40,809 nt of DNA from Clostridia bacterium (lineage in GTDB: Bacteria; Bacillota; Clostridia; Christensenellales; CAG-138): NCBI GenBank assembly GCA_030527165.1, contig JAUNBH010000008.1:1-40809 (forward strand). The letters run 5' to 3'. Positions within the stretch are counted from its first letter, which is position 1; each line of letters starts with the position of its first letter. Under the pieces are notes generated by a model. The model was not told the origin of the DNA, ran no database searches, and saw only the letters and a list, made by a program, of their open reading frames with translations. The translations under genes were made by a program, and so were the position numbers. Shown here piece by piece: positions 1 to 7,769 of the stretch.

Positions 1-84
1 CATCCTTTTTCTTCTTGCCCCCTTCCTTTGTCCAATATGTATTGTAATCCTACACTGAGTCACGGCTAATATATCAAAACCCTG

Positions 85-113
85 TTGACAACCCTGGGCA
101 ATGGTGTTAAAAT
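85..113 (+). promoter_or_regulatory. Sigma-A promoter of tRNA-Pro
   Basis: A perfect -35 box TTGACA (85-90) and a -10 box TAAAAT (108-113) are separated by 17 bases. Transcription would start near 120, about 11 bases before the tRNA. Read directly from the sequence. Confidence 0.85.
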
Positions 114-130
114 ACCACACGTTTGAATGC

Positions 131-207
131 CTGGGTGTGGCGCAGTTTGGTAGCGTGCTTGAATGGGGTTCAAGAGGCCGGAAGTTCGAATCTTCTCACC
201 CAGACCA
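131..207 (+). tRNA. tRNA-Pro (anticodon GGG)
   Basis: The acceptor stem CTGGGTG (131-137) pairs with CACCCAG (197-203), followed by A and an encoded CCA (205-207). The D arm, the anticodon stem CTTGA/TCAAG with loop ATGGGGT, and the T arm with loop TTCGAAT all fold in the canonical way. Loop positions 34-36 read GGG, so it decodes CCC and CCU proline codons. Encoding the CCA end is common in this lineage. Confidence 0.95.
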
Positions 208-219
208 CGAATAACCCAC

Positions 220-251
220 GAAGCCTGCCGTTTACGCGGCACGGCTTCTTT
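220..251 (+). terminator. Intrinsic terminator after tRNA-Pro
   Basis: GAAGCC-TGCCG (220-230) pairs with CGGCA-C-GGCTTC (237-248, one bulged C) around a six-base loop, followed by a short T run. It ends the tRNA transcript, so the acetyltransferase at 280 probably relies on read-through or its own weak start signal. Confidence 0.75.
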
Positions 252-279
252 AGTTGTAATTGAACGCGGAGGTGCACTC

Positions 280-795
280 ATGGCTGCTGAAGCCCTCATA
301 ACCGATAGACTGACGCTCGCTCCCGTCACGCGCGCACATGCCGCGAGCATTTTTGCCTGCTTTGACGAGCGCGTAACTAAATACATGTATCCCTCCCCTG
401 CGAAAGAGTTGAGCGAAACGGAGCGCTTAGTCGATAGGTTCATCGAGGAGCACGCCCGCGGCACCGACTACGTCTTTGCAATAGCGCTTAAGGATGGGGG
501 CGAATTCATTGGTCTCGCCGGACTGCATCGCCTGCAGAGCGCCACACCCGAGCTCGGCATATGGACGAAGACAGCCGCACACGGTCATCACTACGGCCGC
601 GAGGCGATTGGCGCGCTGATCTCACTTGCACGCTCTCTCAAATACGAATCCCTGCTGTATCCAGTTGACCGCAGGAACATACCCAGCGCAAAAATACCTC
701 AATACTACGGCGGAGCGATCGCAGGTGAGCTCGTTGAAACGCCGACTGCGGACGGCAGGACGCTTGAGATCATAACATATCGGATTAAGCTTTAG
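280..795 (+). CDS. GNAT N-acetyltransferase, RimJ/RimL type
   Basis: 171-residue protein of the GNAT fold, which transfers acetyl from acetyl-CoA to an amine; the substrate is not predictable. The N-terminal strand has the usual form TDRLTLAPVTRAHA, where the family begins with TERLxLRPxxxxDA. The acetyl-CoA loop is HGHHYGREA (the family R/QxxGxG/A pattern, about residues 109-117). The tail YPVDRRNIPSAKI matches the RimJ-type pattern in which a conserved Asn precedes the last helix. ATG 280 is preferred over the longer frame from 163, because that would overlap the tRNA, and a GGAGGT ribosome site lies at 268-273. It may be a stand-alone gene. The substrate could be a ribosomal protein N-terminus or a small molecule. 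Confidence 0.85.
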   Translation: MAAEALITDRLTLAPVTRAHAASIFACFDERVTKYMYPSPAKELSETERLVDRFIEEHARGTDYVFAIALKDGGEFIGLAGLHRLQSATPELGIWTKTAAHGHHYGREAIGALISLARSLKYESLLYPVDRRNIPSAKIPQYYGGAIAGELVETPTADGRTLEIITYRIKL

Positions 796-902
796 TCCGT
801 TAGCGTTTTTCCGCTGTCGCATCACATGCGGAATAACAGTATTGCTTCGTATAACACTCTGCTTATATGTGATGCATATAATTGACGAAGGAGCTTTTAC
901 AC

Positions 903-1409
903 ATGATTAACACTGAGAGATTAAGACTAATGCCATTAACAGCCGAGGAATTAGCGTTATGGTCTAGTGACTGTGGAAAATTTGAGATGGCTTTGCATAT
1001 AAAGTATTGTGGAGAACCTGTCGCTGGTGATTTTATCTCATTTGTGAAGACTGCTATGGAAAACATTCGAAAAGATAGCCAGAGCTCTCTTTTTAACACA
1101 ATATGGCTCATTGTAAGAAAGCGAGATAATGTGGCGATGGGTGAACTTGCGTTTTATGGTCCTCCGAATCAGCAGGGAGAAGTAGAAATCGGATATGGAT
1201 TAAATGAATCATTCTGGGGAAATGGATACATGGCTGAAGCCGTTCATGCTGTTGCTAAATGGGGTCTTACTAACAGTGCTGTGCATAGCGTCATAGCTAT
1301 TACTGATAATAATCCGAAATCCGAGAAAACATTGGAGCGGGCTGGATTCAGGGCATCATCTTTCAACGGTACCTCTAAACGATGGGTATTTACAGAGGAC
1401 AATGATTAA
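903..1409 (+). CDS. GNAT N-acetyltransferase, AT-rich, probably acquired
   Basis: 168-residue GNAT protein. It starts with the family pattern INTERLRLMPLTAEEL and carries the acetyl-CoA loop in GNGYMAEAVHAVAKWG, followed by DNNPKSEKTLERAGF, the Acetyltransf_3 (RimJ-like) signature. AAGGAG at 888-893 sets ATG 903 as the start; an in-frame TTG at 882 lies upstream of that site. A TATAAT at 877-882 could be a -10 box, but no convincing -35 is seen. Base composition and codon use are clearly more AT-rich than the preceding GNAT and most of the window, which suggests horizontal acquisition. The substrate is unknown. Confidence 0.85.
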   Translation: MINTERLRLMPLTAEELALWSSDCGKFEMALHIKYCGEPVAGDFISFVKTAMENIRKDSQSSLFNTIWLIVRKRDNVAMGELAFYGPPNQQGEVEIGYGLNESFWGNGYMAEAVHAVAKWGLTNSAVHSVIAITDNNPKSEKTLERAGFRASSFNGTSKRWVFTEDND

Positions 1410-1790
1410 AACCTGTTCATACACCGACAAAACGCACCCCCTCACGATGGCGAACACCCTGAATGAACTGATACGGAATGTGAAGCAGTAACAACCAGGA
1501 GACTGTACAGGGCGACTTCGCCATACTAGATGATTACGCCATGATTAGCCATATAAAGCAAAGCGAAACCCCCTCCATCGGAATATTCCTTAAAACGAGA
1601 ATTATTCCGCTAAAGGCGCCTTATACACCGTACAAAGCAATTCCCGCCTTCCGCTCCCGCTCCACGAATTATGTAAGTAATATACTTTCGAGGCGCTGCC
1701 ACCTTTTCAGCATTTACTCAGTCTATATTCCGGCATCGATATGCAGATGCTAAAGCTGAACTATACTTTACTAGCAAAAAGGAGACCTCT
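1410..1790 (+). other. Gene-poor stretch with a possible gene-tail remnant
   Basis: No gene with a convincing start is visible. From 1414 to 1491 one frame reads a protein-like tail containing THPLTMANTLNELIRNVKQ and then TAA, with no start codon or ribosome site of its own; it could be the C-terminal scrap of a lost gene, but I do not recognise the family. A frame at 1541-1753 looks like chance coding. TATACT at 1762-1767 could be a -10 box for the lipoprotein that follows. Confidence 0.4.
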
Positions 1791-2291
1791 ATGCCTAAGA
1801 AAGCTATTACCATCGTACTCGCCATCACACTCATGTTTGCCGCATTCGGATGTACGCCTCAGCCCGACGCCGGCTCGTCCGATAATCTGGAAGGAACGCT
1901 TCCCGAAATACTGAACAAGATATATGAATCAGCCGAGCTTGACGCCGACACAAAGTCGTGGCTCGCTGGCATGTCCAACGCGGAGGTTCCCGACGACAAT
2001 AAAGAGTGGTTCTTCGGGACGAGCGATATCGAGTACGCAGAGGCGTTTGCGTCCGAACCCATGATAAGCTCGCAGCCATACTCGCTCGTTCTCGTCAGGG
2101 CGAACGAAGGTCAGGATATCGAGGCGCTGAAGGCCACTATCAGAAACAATGTCGACCCCGTCAAATGGCTTTGCGTCTTTGTGGATGAGAGCGACGTGGT
2201 AGTCGACAACATAGGCGATGTAGTCATACTCATAATGAGCTCGGATTCCGCCGCATTGCACGAGGCGTTTCTCAGCCTCAACGCGGAATAA
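1791..2291 (+). CDS. Small secreted lipoprotein of unknown function
   Basis: 166 residues. Two lysines, a hydrophobic run and AAFGC at residues 17-21 form a signal peptide with a lipobox-like site, so the mature protein probably starts at Cys21 and is lipid-anchored outside the membrane. Phe at -2 is unusual for a lipobox. The mature part is acidic and has no motif I recognise. AAAAGGAG lies just before ATG 1791. The O-acyltransferase gene starts 66 bases after the stop on the same strand, so co-transcription is possible, but a shared function is only a guess. Confidence 0.75.
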   Translation: MPKKAITIVLAITLMFAAFGCTPQPDAGSSDNLEGTLPEILNKIYESAELDADTKSWLAGMSNAEVPDDNKEWFFGTSDIEYAEAFASEPMISSQPYSLVLVRANEGQDIEALKATIRNNVDPVKWLCVFVDESDVVVDNIGDVVILIMSSDSAALHEAFLSLNAE

Positions 2292-2357
2292 TTCCGCACA
2301 AATTCGCACGAGGGCGACGCCTTGCCGCGCCGCCCCCTCCATTCTACGGGAGAACGC

Positions 2358-3757
2358 ATGGTATTCTCGAGCCTCAGCTTCCTATATGGCTTCTTGCCAA
2401 TCGTGCTCACAGTGTATTTTGCAGTGCCGCACAGTTGGCGAAACGCCGTGCTGCTCGTCGCCAGTTTGGGCTTTTACTTTGCGGGCGAACCCGTGTACTC
2501 GCTGCTGATGCTGGGCGTCAGCTTGGTAACATATGCCTTCGGACTGCTCTTAGACAGGCTTCACGGGAGACCCGCCGCAAAACCCGTTCTCTTTGCCGCA
2601 ATAGCCGTTGTACTCGCGCCGCTGCTGTTCTTTAAGTACACCGACTTCGCAATAGCAAACGTCAACGCGCTCTTTGACGCCGACGTCCAACTGCTGAACA
2701 TAGCGCTCCCCATAGGGATCAGCTTTTATACGTTCCAATCCATCAGCTACTTAATCGATGTGAGCAGGCGCACGGTTGCGGTACAACGCAACCCCGTAGA
2801 CCTCGCTGCGTATATCGCGCTGTTTCCTCAGCTCATAGCCGGCCCGATAGTGCGCTACAGCGACATCTCGCGCGAACTCGACCAGCGCGCTACATCCGTC
2901 GATGGGTTTTCTTACGGAATACGGCGATTTGTATTCGGGCTGGCGAAAAGGTGCTCGTGGCGAATCAGTTGGGCGAGTTTACGGCGGCGGCCCTCGCCTC
3001 TTCACAGATGGGTACTCTGGGAACTTGGGTGTACGGCGTGGCGTTCTCGCTTCAGGTGTACTTCGACTTTTCCGGCTATTCCGACATGGCAATCGGGCTT
3101 GGCAGCATGCTCGGTTTTAAGTTTCCCGAGAACTTCAACTACCCCTTTATCTCAAAGAGCGTTTCAGAGTTCTGGCGCAGATGGCACATGACGCTCGGCT
3201 CATGGTTCAGGGATTATGTGTACATTCCTTTGGGCGGCAACAGGGTGCGGCTGCCTCGCTGGTTGCTGAACATGCTCATAGTGTGGCTGCTTACCGGCTT
3301 TTGGCACGGAGCGGCCTGGAACTACGTCGTCTGGGGGCTCTACTTTGCGCTGTTGCTTGCTGTGGAAAAACTGTTCCTCGGCAAGCTGCTCGACAGACTG
3401 CCAGCATTCGTGTCCCGCCTGTACACACTGCTCGCATTGCTCGTCAGCTTTATCATATTCGGCTCTGAGAGTCTATCAGACGGTATGGAATTGCTGCGCG
3501 CCCTGTTCGGCGCCGGTCAAACTGCCTCAAGCGTCGACATGGTATACGCGATGCGCAATTACGCGGGCGTGCTGCTCGTAGCTTTGATAGGATGCACCCC
3601 TCTTCCAAAATACGCTATCGGCAAACTATCCGGGAGCGGAAAGGTAAAAAACGTACTCAACGTGTTGGAGCCGGCGGCATGCGCTGCCCTGCTATTGGTC
3701 GCGACTGCGCATTTAGTCGACGGTTCGTTCAACCCGTTCCTGTACTTTAGGTTCTGA
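2358..3757 (+). pseudogene. MBOAT O-acyltransferase (AlgI/PatB-like), frameshifted
   Basis: Membrane-bound O-acyltransferases of this type move acyl groups across the membrane for acetylation of surface polysaccharides. Two adjacent frames together give a full-length protein of about 466 residues, usual for AlgI. The first carries the N-terminal membrane helices and FPQLIAGPIVRYSD. The second carries FDFSGYSDMAIGLG, EFWRRWHMTLGSWFRDYVY and LLTGFWHGAAWNYVVWG, which includes the catalytic His. The frames meet at a run of four A's (2946-2949). One extra A would restore the family sequence GLAKKVLVAN, so this is a one-base deletion or a read error. ATG 2358 follows GGGAGA (2348-2353). The partner gene starts five bases downstream. 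If the frameshift is real, the acylation pathway is probably inactive. Confidence 0.85.
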
Positions 3758-3762
3758 TTGCC

Positions 3763-4869
3763 ATGCAAGACCGCGTGAAGGATATAGCGCTCACGGTGGT
3801 ATTCGCCCTCATAATCGGCGTTATCGCCATCGCCAATGTAATCGTGCCCGACTCCGAGATCTCTGAAGCTGAGCGGCGCAAACTGGCGTCGTTTCCGCAG
3901 CTTTCACTCGAGAGCGCGTTTACGTCCGATTTCTACATCTCTGTCGATGAGTATGCAGCCGACCAGTTCGTGCTGCGCGACAGTTTCAGGGCGCTCAAGG
4001 CGTTGACACAGCTGTGCGCGTTTCAAAGATTGGATAACAACGACGTATATGTTCAAAACGGTCACCTCGCTAAACTCGAGTATCCGCTGAACGAACATGC
4101 CGTGATCCAAGTGGCCAACGCGATTAACCGTGTACTCTCCGACTACCTGGACGGCATGAACGTCTACTACTCCATCGTGCCGGACAAGAACTACTATCTT
4201 GCTGCTCAGAGCGGGCGGCCTTCGTTGGACTACGACGCGCTCGCGCGCATAGCGCGTGAAAACATAAGCCCCGACATCACATACATAGATTTATTCGATT
4301 CGCTCGACATCACATGCTACTTCAACACCGATTCACACTGGCGTATCGAGCGGTTGGAATCGGTGGTCGGCAAACTCGCCGCCGGCATGGGGTTTGAAAG
4401 CGATTTCCGCATGGAGGATTACGACCTGCACTCCATCACGGGATTCCGCGGAGTGTACTATGGACAAGCTGCGCTGCCGTTTCCCGGCGAGGAGCTGTGC
4501 TATCTCGTAGACGACAGCACGAGGAACGCCATTGTGACAGACCTTGAAAGCGGGAAACAACTTCCCGTATATACGCTTGACGAGTTCGACAATGTGGACC
4601 CGTATGACGTCTATCTCTCCGGCGCCTCTCCCCTGCTATCCATCAAGAGCGGCGACTCTGCGACGCAAAAACGCCTCATAGTATTCCGCGACTCGTTTGG
4701 CTCCAGCCTCGCGCCGCTGCTTCTGGGGGAATATGAGCGTATAGACCTCGTTGACCTGAGATACGTCTCCGCGGATGTTATCGGCGAATACCTGGATTTT
4801 GACGGAGACGCGGACGTGCTGTTTCTGTACAGCGCGACGCTGTACAACTCGTCCGGCATACTGAGATGA
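3763..4869 (+). CDS. DHHW/AlgJ-like acyltransferase partner of MBOAT
   Basis: 368 residues with one N-terminal membrane helix (about 8-28) and an extracellular domain. The motif NTDSHWR (D190, H192, W193) matches the DxHW signature of the AlgJ/AlgX/DHHW family, a SGNH-hydrolase-like fold. RDSFGSSLAPLL near residue 303 is the matching serine block. These proteins act with an MBOAT partner to move acetyl groups onto exported polysaccharide. The gene starts five bases after the frameshifted MBOAT, the usual arrangement in Firmicutes. This frame is intact, which argues that the MBOAT lesion is recent or is a sequence error. The acceptor polymer is unknown. Confidence 0.85.
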   Translation: MQDRVKDIALTVVFALIIGVIAIANVIVPDSEISEAERRKLASFPQLSLESAFTSDFYISVDEYAADQFVLRDSFRALKALTQLCAFQRLDNNDVYVQNGHLAKLEYPLNEHAVIQVANAINRVLSDYLDGMNVYYSIVPDKNYYLAAQSGRPSLDYDALARIARENISPDITYIDLFDSLDITCYFNTDSHWRIERLESVVGKLAAGMGFESDFRMEDYDLHSITGFRGVYYGQAALPFPGEELCYLVDDSTRNAIVTDLESGKQLPVYTLDEFDNVDPYDVYLSGASPLLSIKSGDSATQKRLIVFRDSFGSSLAPLLLGEYERIDLVDLRYVSADVIGEYLDFDGDADVLFLYSATLYNSSGILR

Positions 4870-4893
4870 GCGCGTGGGCGCCGATTGTTGGCG

Positions 4894-5421
4894 TCAAACA
4901 ATGCCGCGCTCACGCATGTCAGCGACTATCCTGAGGTAGAGCAAGTCTCGGTTTTCCGCATCCAAACGATAGCGGCACACGCTTTCCATAATACGGATTT
5001 GATTCAGCAGCGGCACATCGACGTCCTGCTTTATCGCCGCAATGGCTATCGCATCGGAGTTGAACACCTCTAAGACCCGCGCGCAGAATACCGCGGCGTT
5101 CCGCTCCAGGAACCCCAGTTCATCCATTATCACGACGCTCCCCTCGCCTGCGCTTGCGAGGTACTCTCGTGCAGCCGCGTCAAAAAGTCGCTCCCGCACA
5201 TTCCATTCGCCATCATTGCGCACGCATACGGCGTTCGCATCCGAATACGTCCGCTCGTCTCCTGCGGCGTCGTGTATGTATACTACGCTGAGCCCCGCAT
5301 CAAAATCCACCTTTTCGGTGTAAAATCCGGTTATGCGCTCACGCGGGAAGCCTGCTGCCAGCCTTTTTATCAGCGTGCTCTTGCCGGCGCCCCTCGAGCC
5401 CTCTATTACGTACTTAAGCAT
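4894..5421 (-). CDS. THEP1-like P-loop nucleoside-triphosphatase
   Basis: 175 residues, matching the NTPase_1/THEP1 family in length and motifs: Walker A GSRGAGKST (about 8-16), the segment RITGFYTEKV typical of THEP1, and Walker B VVIMDELGFLE. Family members hydrolyse NTPs in vitro; the cellular role is unsettled. ATG 5421 is the first possible start. No good ribosome site is visible upstream. It is transcribed toward the DHHW gene and away from cdaA. Confidence 0.8.
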   Translation of the reverse strand: MLKYVIEGSRGAGKSTLIKRLAAGFPRERITGFYTEKVDFDAGLSVVYIHDAAGDERTYSDANAVCVRNDGEWNVRERLFDAAAREYLASAGEGSVVIMDELGFLERNAAVFCARVLEVFNSDAIAIAAIKQDVDVPLLNQIRIMESVCRYRLDAENRDLLYLRIVADMRERGIV

Positions 5422-5507
5422 GCAACTATGTTAGCACTTAACGCGCGAACGCGCTACAAAAAAACGCGCCCGTGGAAAGTCCCGGCCGAACGCGGCATAA
5501 ATCCGCT

Positions 5508-5535
5508 TTTACATTGGGGCGTTTTGCTGTATAAT
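5508..5535 (+). promoter_or_regulatory. Sigma-A promoter of cdaA-cdaR
   Basis: A -35 box TTTACA (5508-5513, five of six) and a perfect -10 box TATAAT (5530-5535) with 16 bases between. The start would be near 5542, leaving a leader of about 24 bases that holds the ribosome site AAGGGGTGA. Confidence 0.75.
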
Positions 5536-5565
5536 GCTATTGTACCGGACGAAAGGGGTGAGTGA

Positions 5566-6408
5566 ATGTCGATACAGGAGATTCTGGAAACCATTGCGAG
5601 CGGGTTTTCTCAGTTTTCATTTTTCTATGTGATTGATATAATTCTCACAGCAGTGCTCATCTATAACCTCATCGTACTCACAAAAGGTACGAGGGCTTTT
5701 CAGGTGCTCAAGGGCGTTGCTATCATCTTTGTGGTGACTGTTGTGTGCGCCCTGTTTGACCTCACCGTCATCAACTGGCTGCTGAACTCCCTGCTCATGT
5801 CCGGACTTATAATCATCATCGTGCTGTTCCAACCGGAGCTTCGCCGCGCGCTTGAACACATAGGGCGAGGCGCGGTAATAGACAAGGCGCGGGATTCGCT
5901 CGGCGAATCCGCGGAGAACATCATCAACGAAATACATCGCGCCGTGCTATCGCTTTCAAAGCGCAGAGTAGGCGCGCTCATAGTCATCGAACAGAAAACC
6001 GGACTGGAGGACATAGTCTCGACCGGCACGCGAATCGAGGGCATAATATCAGAGCAGCTGCTCGAAAACATATTCGAGCCCAAAACCCCCCTCCACGATG
6101 GCGCAGCGATATTGCGCGCAGGGACAATAGTTGCCGCGAGCTGCTTCCTGCCGCTGTTCGACGATACAACTGTCGCAAAGGAGCTCGGCACGCGCCACAG
6201 GGCCGGACTCGGCGTGTCCGCCATATCCGACTCGGTGACTATAATAGTTTCCGAGGAGACCGGAGTGATCTCCATTGCGCAGAACGGCAAACTGACACGC
6301 TACATAGATTCCAAGGCGCTGCTCGACTCGTTGAAGTCAATCTATCTGGCTGAGAGAACCGGCGTCTTTGGCTGGCTGAAAAGGAGGAGTACAGATGGAA
6401 GAAATTAA
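5566..6408 (+). CDS. cdaA: Diadenylate cyclase CdaA (c-di-AMP synthase)
   Basis: 280 residues. It makes cyclic di-AMP from two ATP at the membrane. Three N-terminal membrane helices span about residues 18-90, followed by the DAC (DisA_N) domain. The catalytic signatures DGA (178-180, within LHDGAAIL) and RHR (210-212, within TRHRAGLG) are both intact. ATG 5566 follows AAGGGGTGA. The regulator cdaR overlaps its end by 14 bases. In most Firmicutes glmM follows cdaR, but here an FAD protein does. C-di-AMP controls potassium and osmolyte uptake and cell-wall balance. Confidence 0.97.
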   Translation: MSIQEILETIASGFSQFSFFYVIDIILTAVLIYNLIVLTKGTRAFQVLKGVAIIFVVTVVCALFDLTVINWLLNSLLMSGLIIIIVLFQPELRRALEHIGRGAVIDKARDSLGESAENIINEIHRAVLSLSKRRVGALIVIEQKTGLEDIVSTGTRIEGIISEQLLENIFEPKTPLHDGAAILRAGTIVAASCFLPLFDDTTVAKELGTRHRAGLGVSAISDSVTIIVSEETGVISIAQNGKLTRYIDSKALLDSLKSIYLAERTGVFGWLKRRSTDGRN

Positions 6409-7765
6409 GCGCGGCTTCCTCCGCATCGTCTGGGACGGAATCAAGACTTTCTTCACCACAAACATCGCGACGAAGATCGTGTCCATACTATTTGCCATGC
6501 TCCTATGGGGATTCGTGCTGACGAGCGTCAACCCCGAGCGTACAAAGCTAATAGAGGACGTTCGCGTCAGCTCTGTCGGTGACTCCGACCTCGCTACCAG
6601 GAACCTCGTCGTGCGCGGCAATATGAGCGAGATACTCGGCACCGTGGACGTGCGCGTTATTACTGACGTCAGTCACTACTTCGACGTCACCGCAGATGTG
6701 ATAACCGCCCGCATAAACCTCGGTTCCGTGATGGGCGCAGGCATAGTTACCGTCCCCATCACCGTCGACTCGTTATCACGTTCTACTGTAACGCTCGAGA
6801 TTGACAGCCTCATCACCAAGAGCGTCCCCATAAGCATCAGTTACACCGGCAGCCTCCCCACGGGCTATTGGACTTCCGGTGCGACACTCGGTCAGCGTGA
6901 AATCGAGGTCACGGGCCCGGAACAGGACGTGTCCAGGGTCGTTTCCGCAGTATGTGAGATTCCTCTTGAAAACAGGACGGAGAGCTATAACCGCACGTTT
7001 GACCTCTTGCTCTATGACGAGGACGGCAACACCGTCGAGATCAATTCCGCATACTCTACCACCACGCCGTCCGTCGCAGTCCGCATGGAGGTCTTGCGCA
7101 CAAAGACTGTGCCCGTTACCGCCATGTCCGCGCTCGCAGGGCTTGAGAGCATACCCGACACGCATGTCTTCAACGGCGCGACATGCAACCCAAGCTCCGT
7201 TCAGATAGCAGCAGACGAGTCCATTATTGACAGCGTAAGCTCCCTGTCGGTATCTACGATAGACGTCTCCAATCGCACTGACTCGTTTGTCACAACTGCG
7301 TCCATCGTGCTGCCCACAGGGGTAACTCTCGTGAGCGCGTCCCGCAGTGTCGATGTTACTATTGATATCTCCGAGAGAATGCACACATACGAGGACAGCA
7401 CCGACGCCATCGAGCTGTTGGGTGTCAATCAGCGGTACAATTACAGGCTGTCTTTGAGCACTGTGAACTACAGCGTGACCCTTCCGATTCGCTTTGTGCC
7501 CCTGATAGAGAGCGGTGATATCGTATTCGGTTTCACGGTTGATGTGACAGATGTACCCGTGGGTACCGTCGATCTCAGTCTGCCGGTCATACCGACGATA
7601 ACCCTCAGCAACAGATCAGGTTTTACATTCGTCGAAGTAACCGACAATGGGAACGGGACGTTTGTGTTTACCCTGCTCGGCAATGACGAGGATAACGCCG
7701 GCGTGATAATTGAGATTACCATGATAATGTCCGAATACCTCACCAATGTGACGGTCGCTTGGTAA
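6395..7765 (+). CDS. cdaR: CdaR, YbbR-domain regulator of CdaA
   Basis: 456 residues with a single N-terminal membrane helix (about 24-44) followed by repeated beta-rich YbbR domains predicted to lie outside the cell. The stretch FTTNIATKIVSILFAMLLWG followed by VNPE is characteristic of the family. CdaR binds CdaA and tunes c-di-AMP synthesis. The start ATG lies inside the end of cdaA, indicating translational coupling. The number of YbbR repeats (probably four) is inferred from length and spacing rather than counted by profile. Confidence 0.92.
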   Translation: MEEIKRGFLRIVWDGIKTFFTTNIATKIVSILFAMLLWGFVLTSVNPERTKLIEDVRVSSVGDSDLATRNLVVRGNMSEILGTVDVRVITDVSHYFDVTADVITARINLGSVMGAGIVTVPITVDSLSRSTVTLEIDSLITKSVPISISYTGSLPTGYWTSGATLGQREIEVTGPEQDVSRVVSAVCEIPLENRTESYNRTFDLLLYDEDGNTVEINSAYSTTTPSVAVRMEVLRTKTVPVTAMSALAGLESIPDTHVFNGATCNPSSVQIAADESIIDSVSSLSVSTIDVSNRTDSFVTTASIVLPTGVTLVSASRSVDVTIDISERMHTYEDSTDAIELLGVNQRYNYRLSLSTVNYSVTLPIRFVPLIESGDIVFGFTVDVTDVPVGTVDLSLPVIPTITLSNRSGFTFVEVTDNGNGTFVFTLLGNDEDNAGVIIEITMIMSEYLTNVTVAW

Positions 7766-7769
7766 AGGT

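Noticed and set aside
66-464. 132-residue minus-strand frame at the window start
   Set aside because: It runs across the tRNA-Pro and opposite the acetyltransferase, and has no ribosome site.
1541-1753. 70-residue plus-strand frame
   Set aside because: No ribosome site, composition unlike a protein, no recognisable motif.
2940-2960. Programmed ribosomal frameshift in the MBOAT gene
   Set aside because: The site GCG AAA AGG is not a good slippery heptamer and no stimulatory stem or internal ribosome site was noticed; a lost base is simpler.
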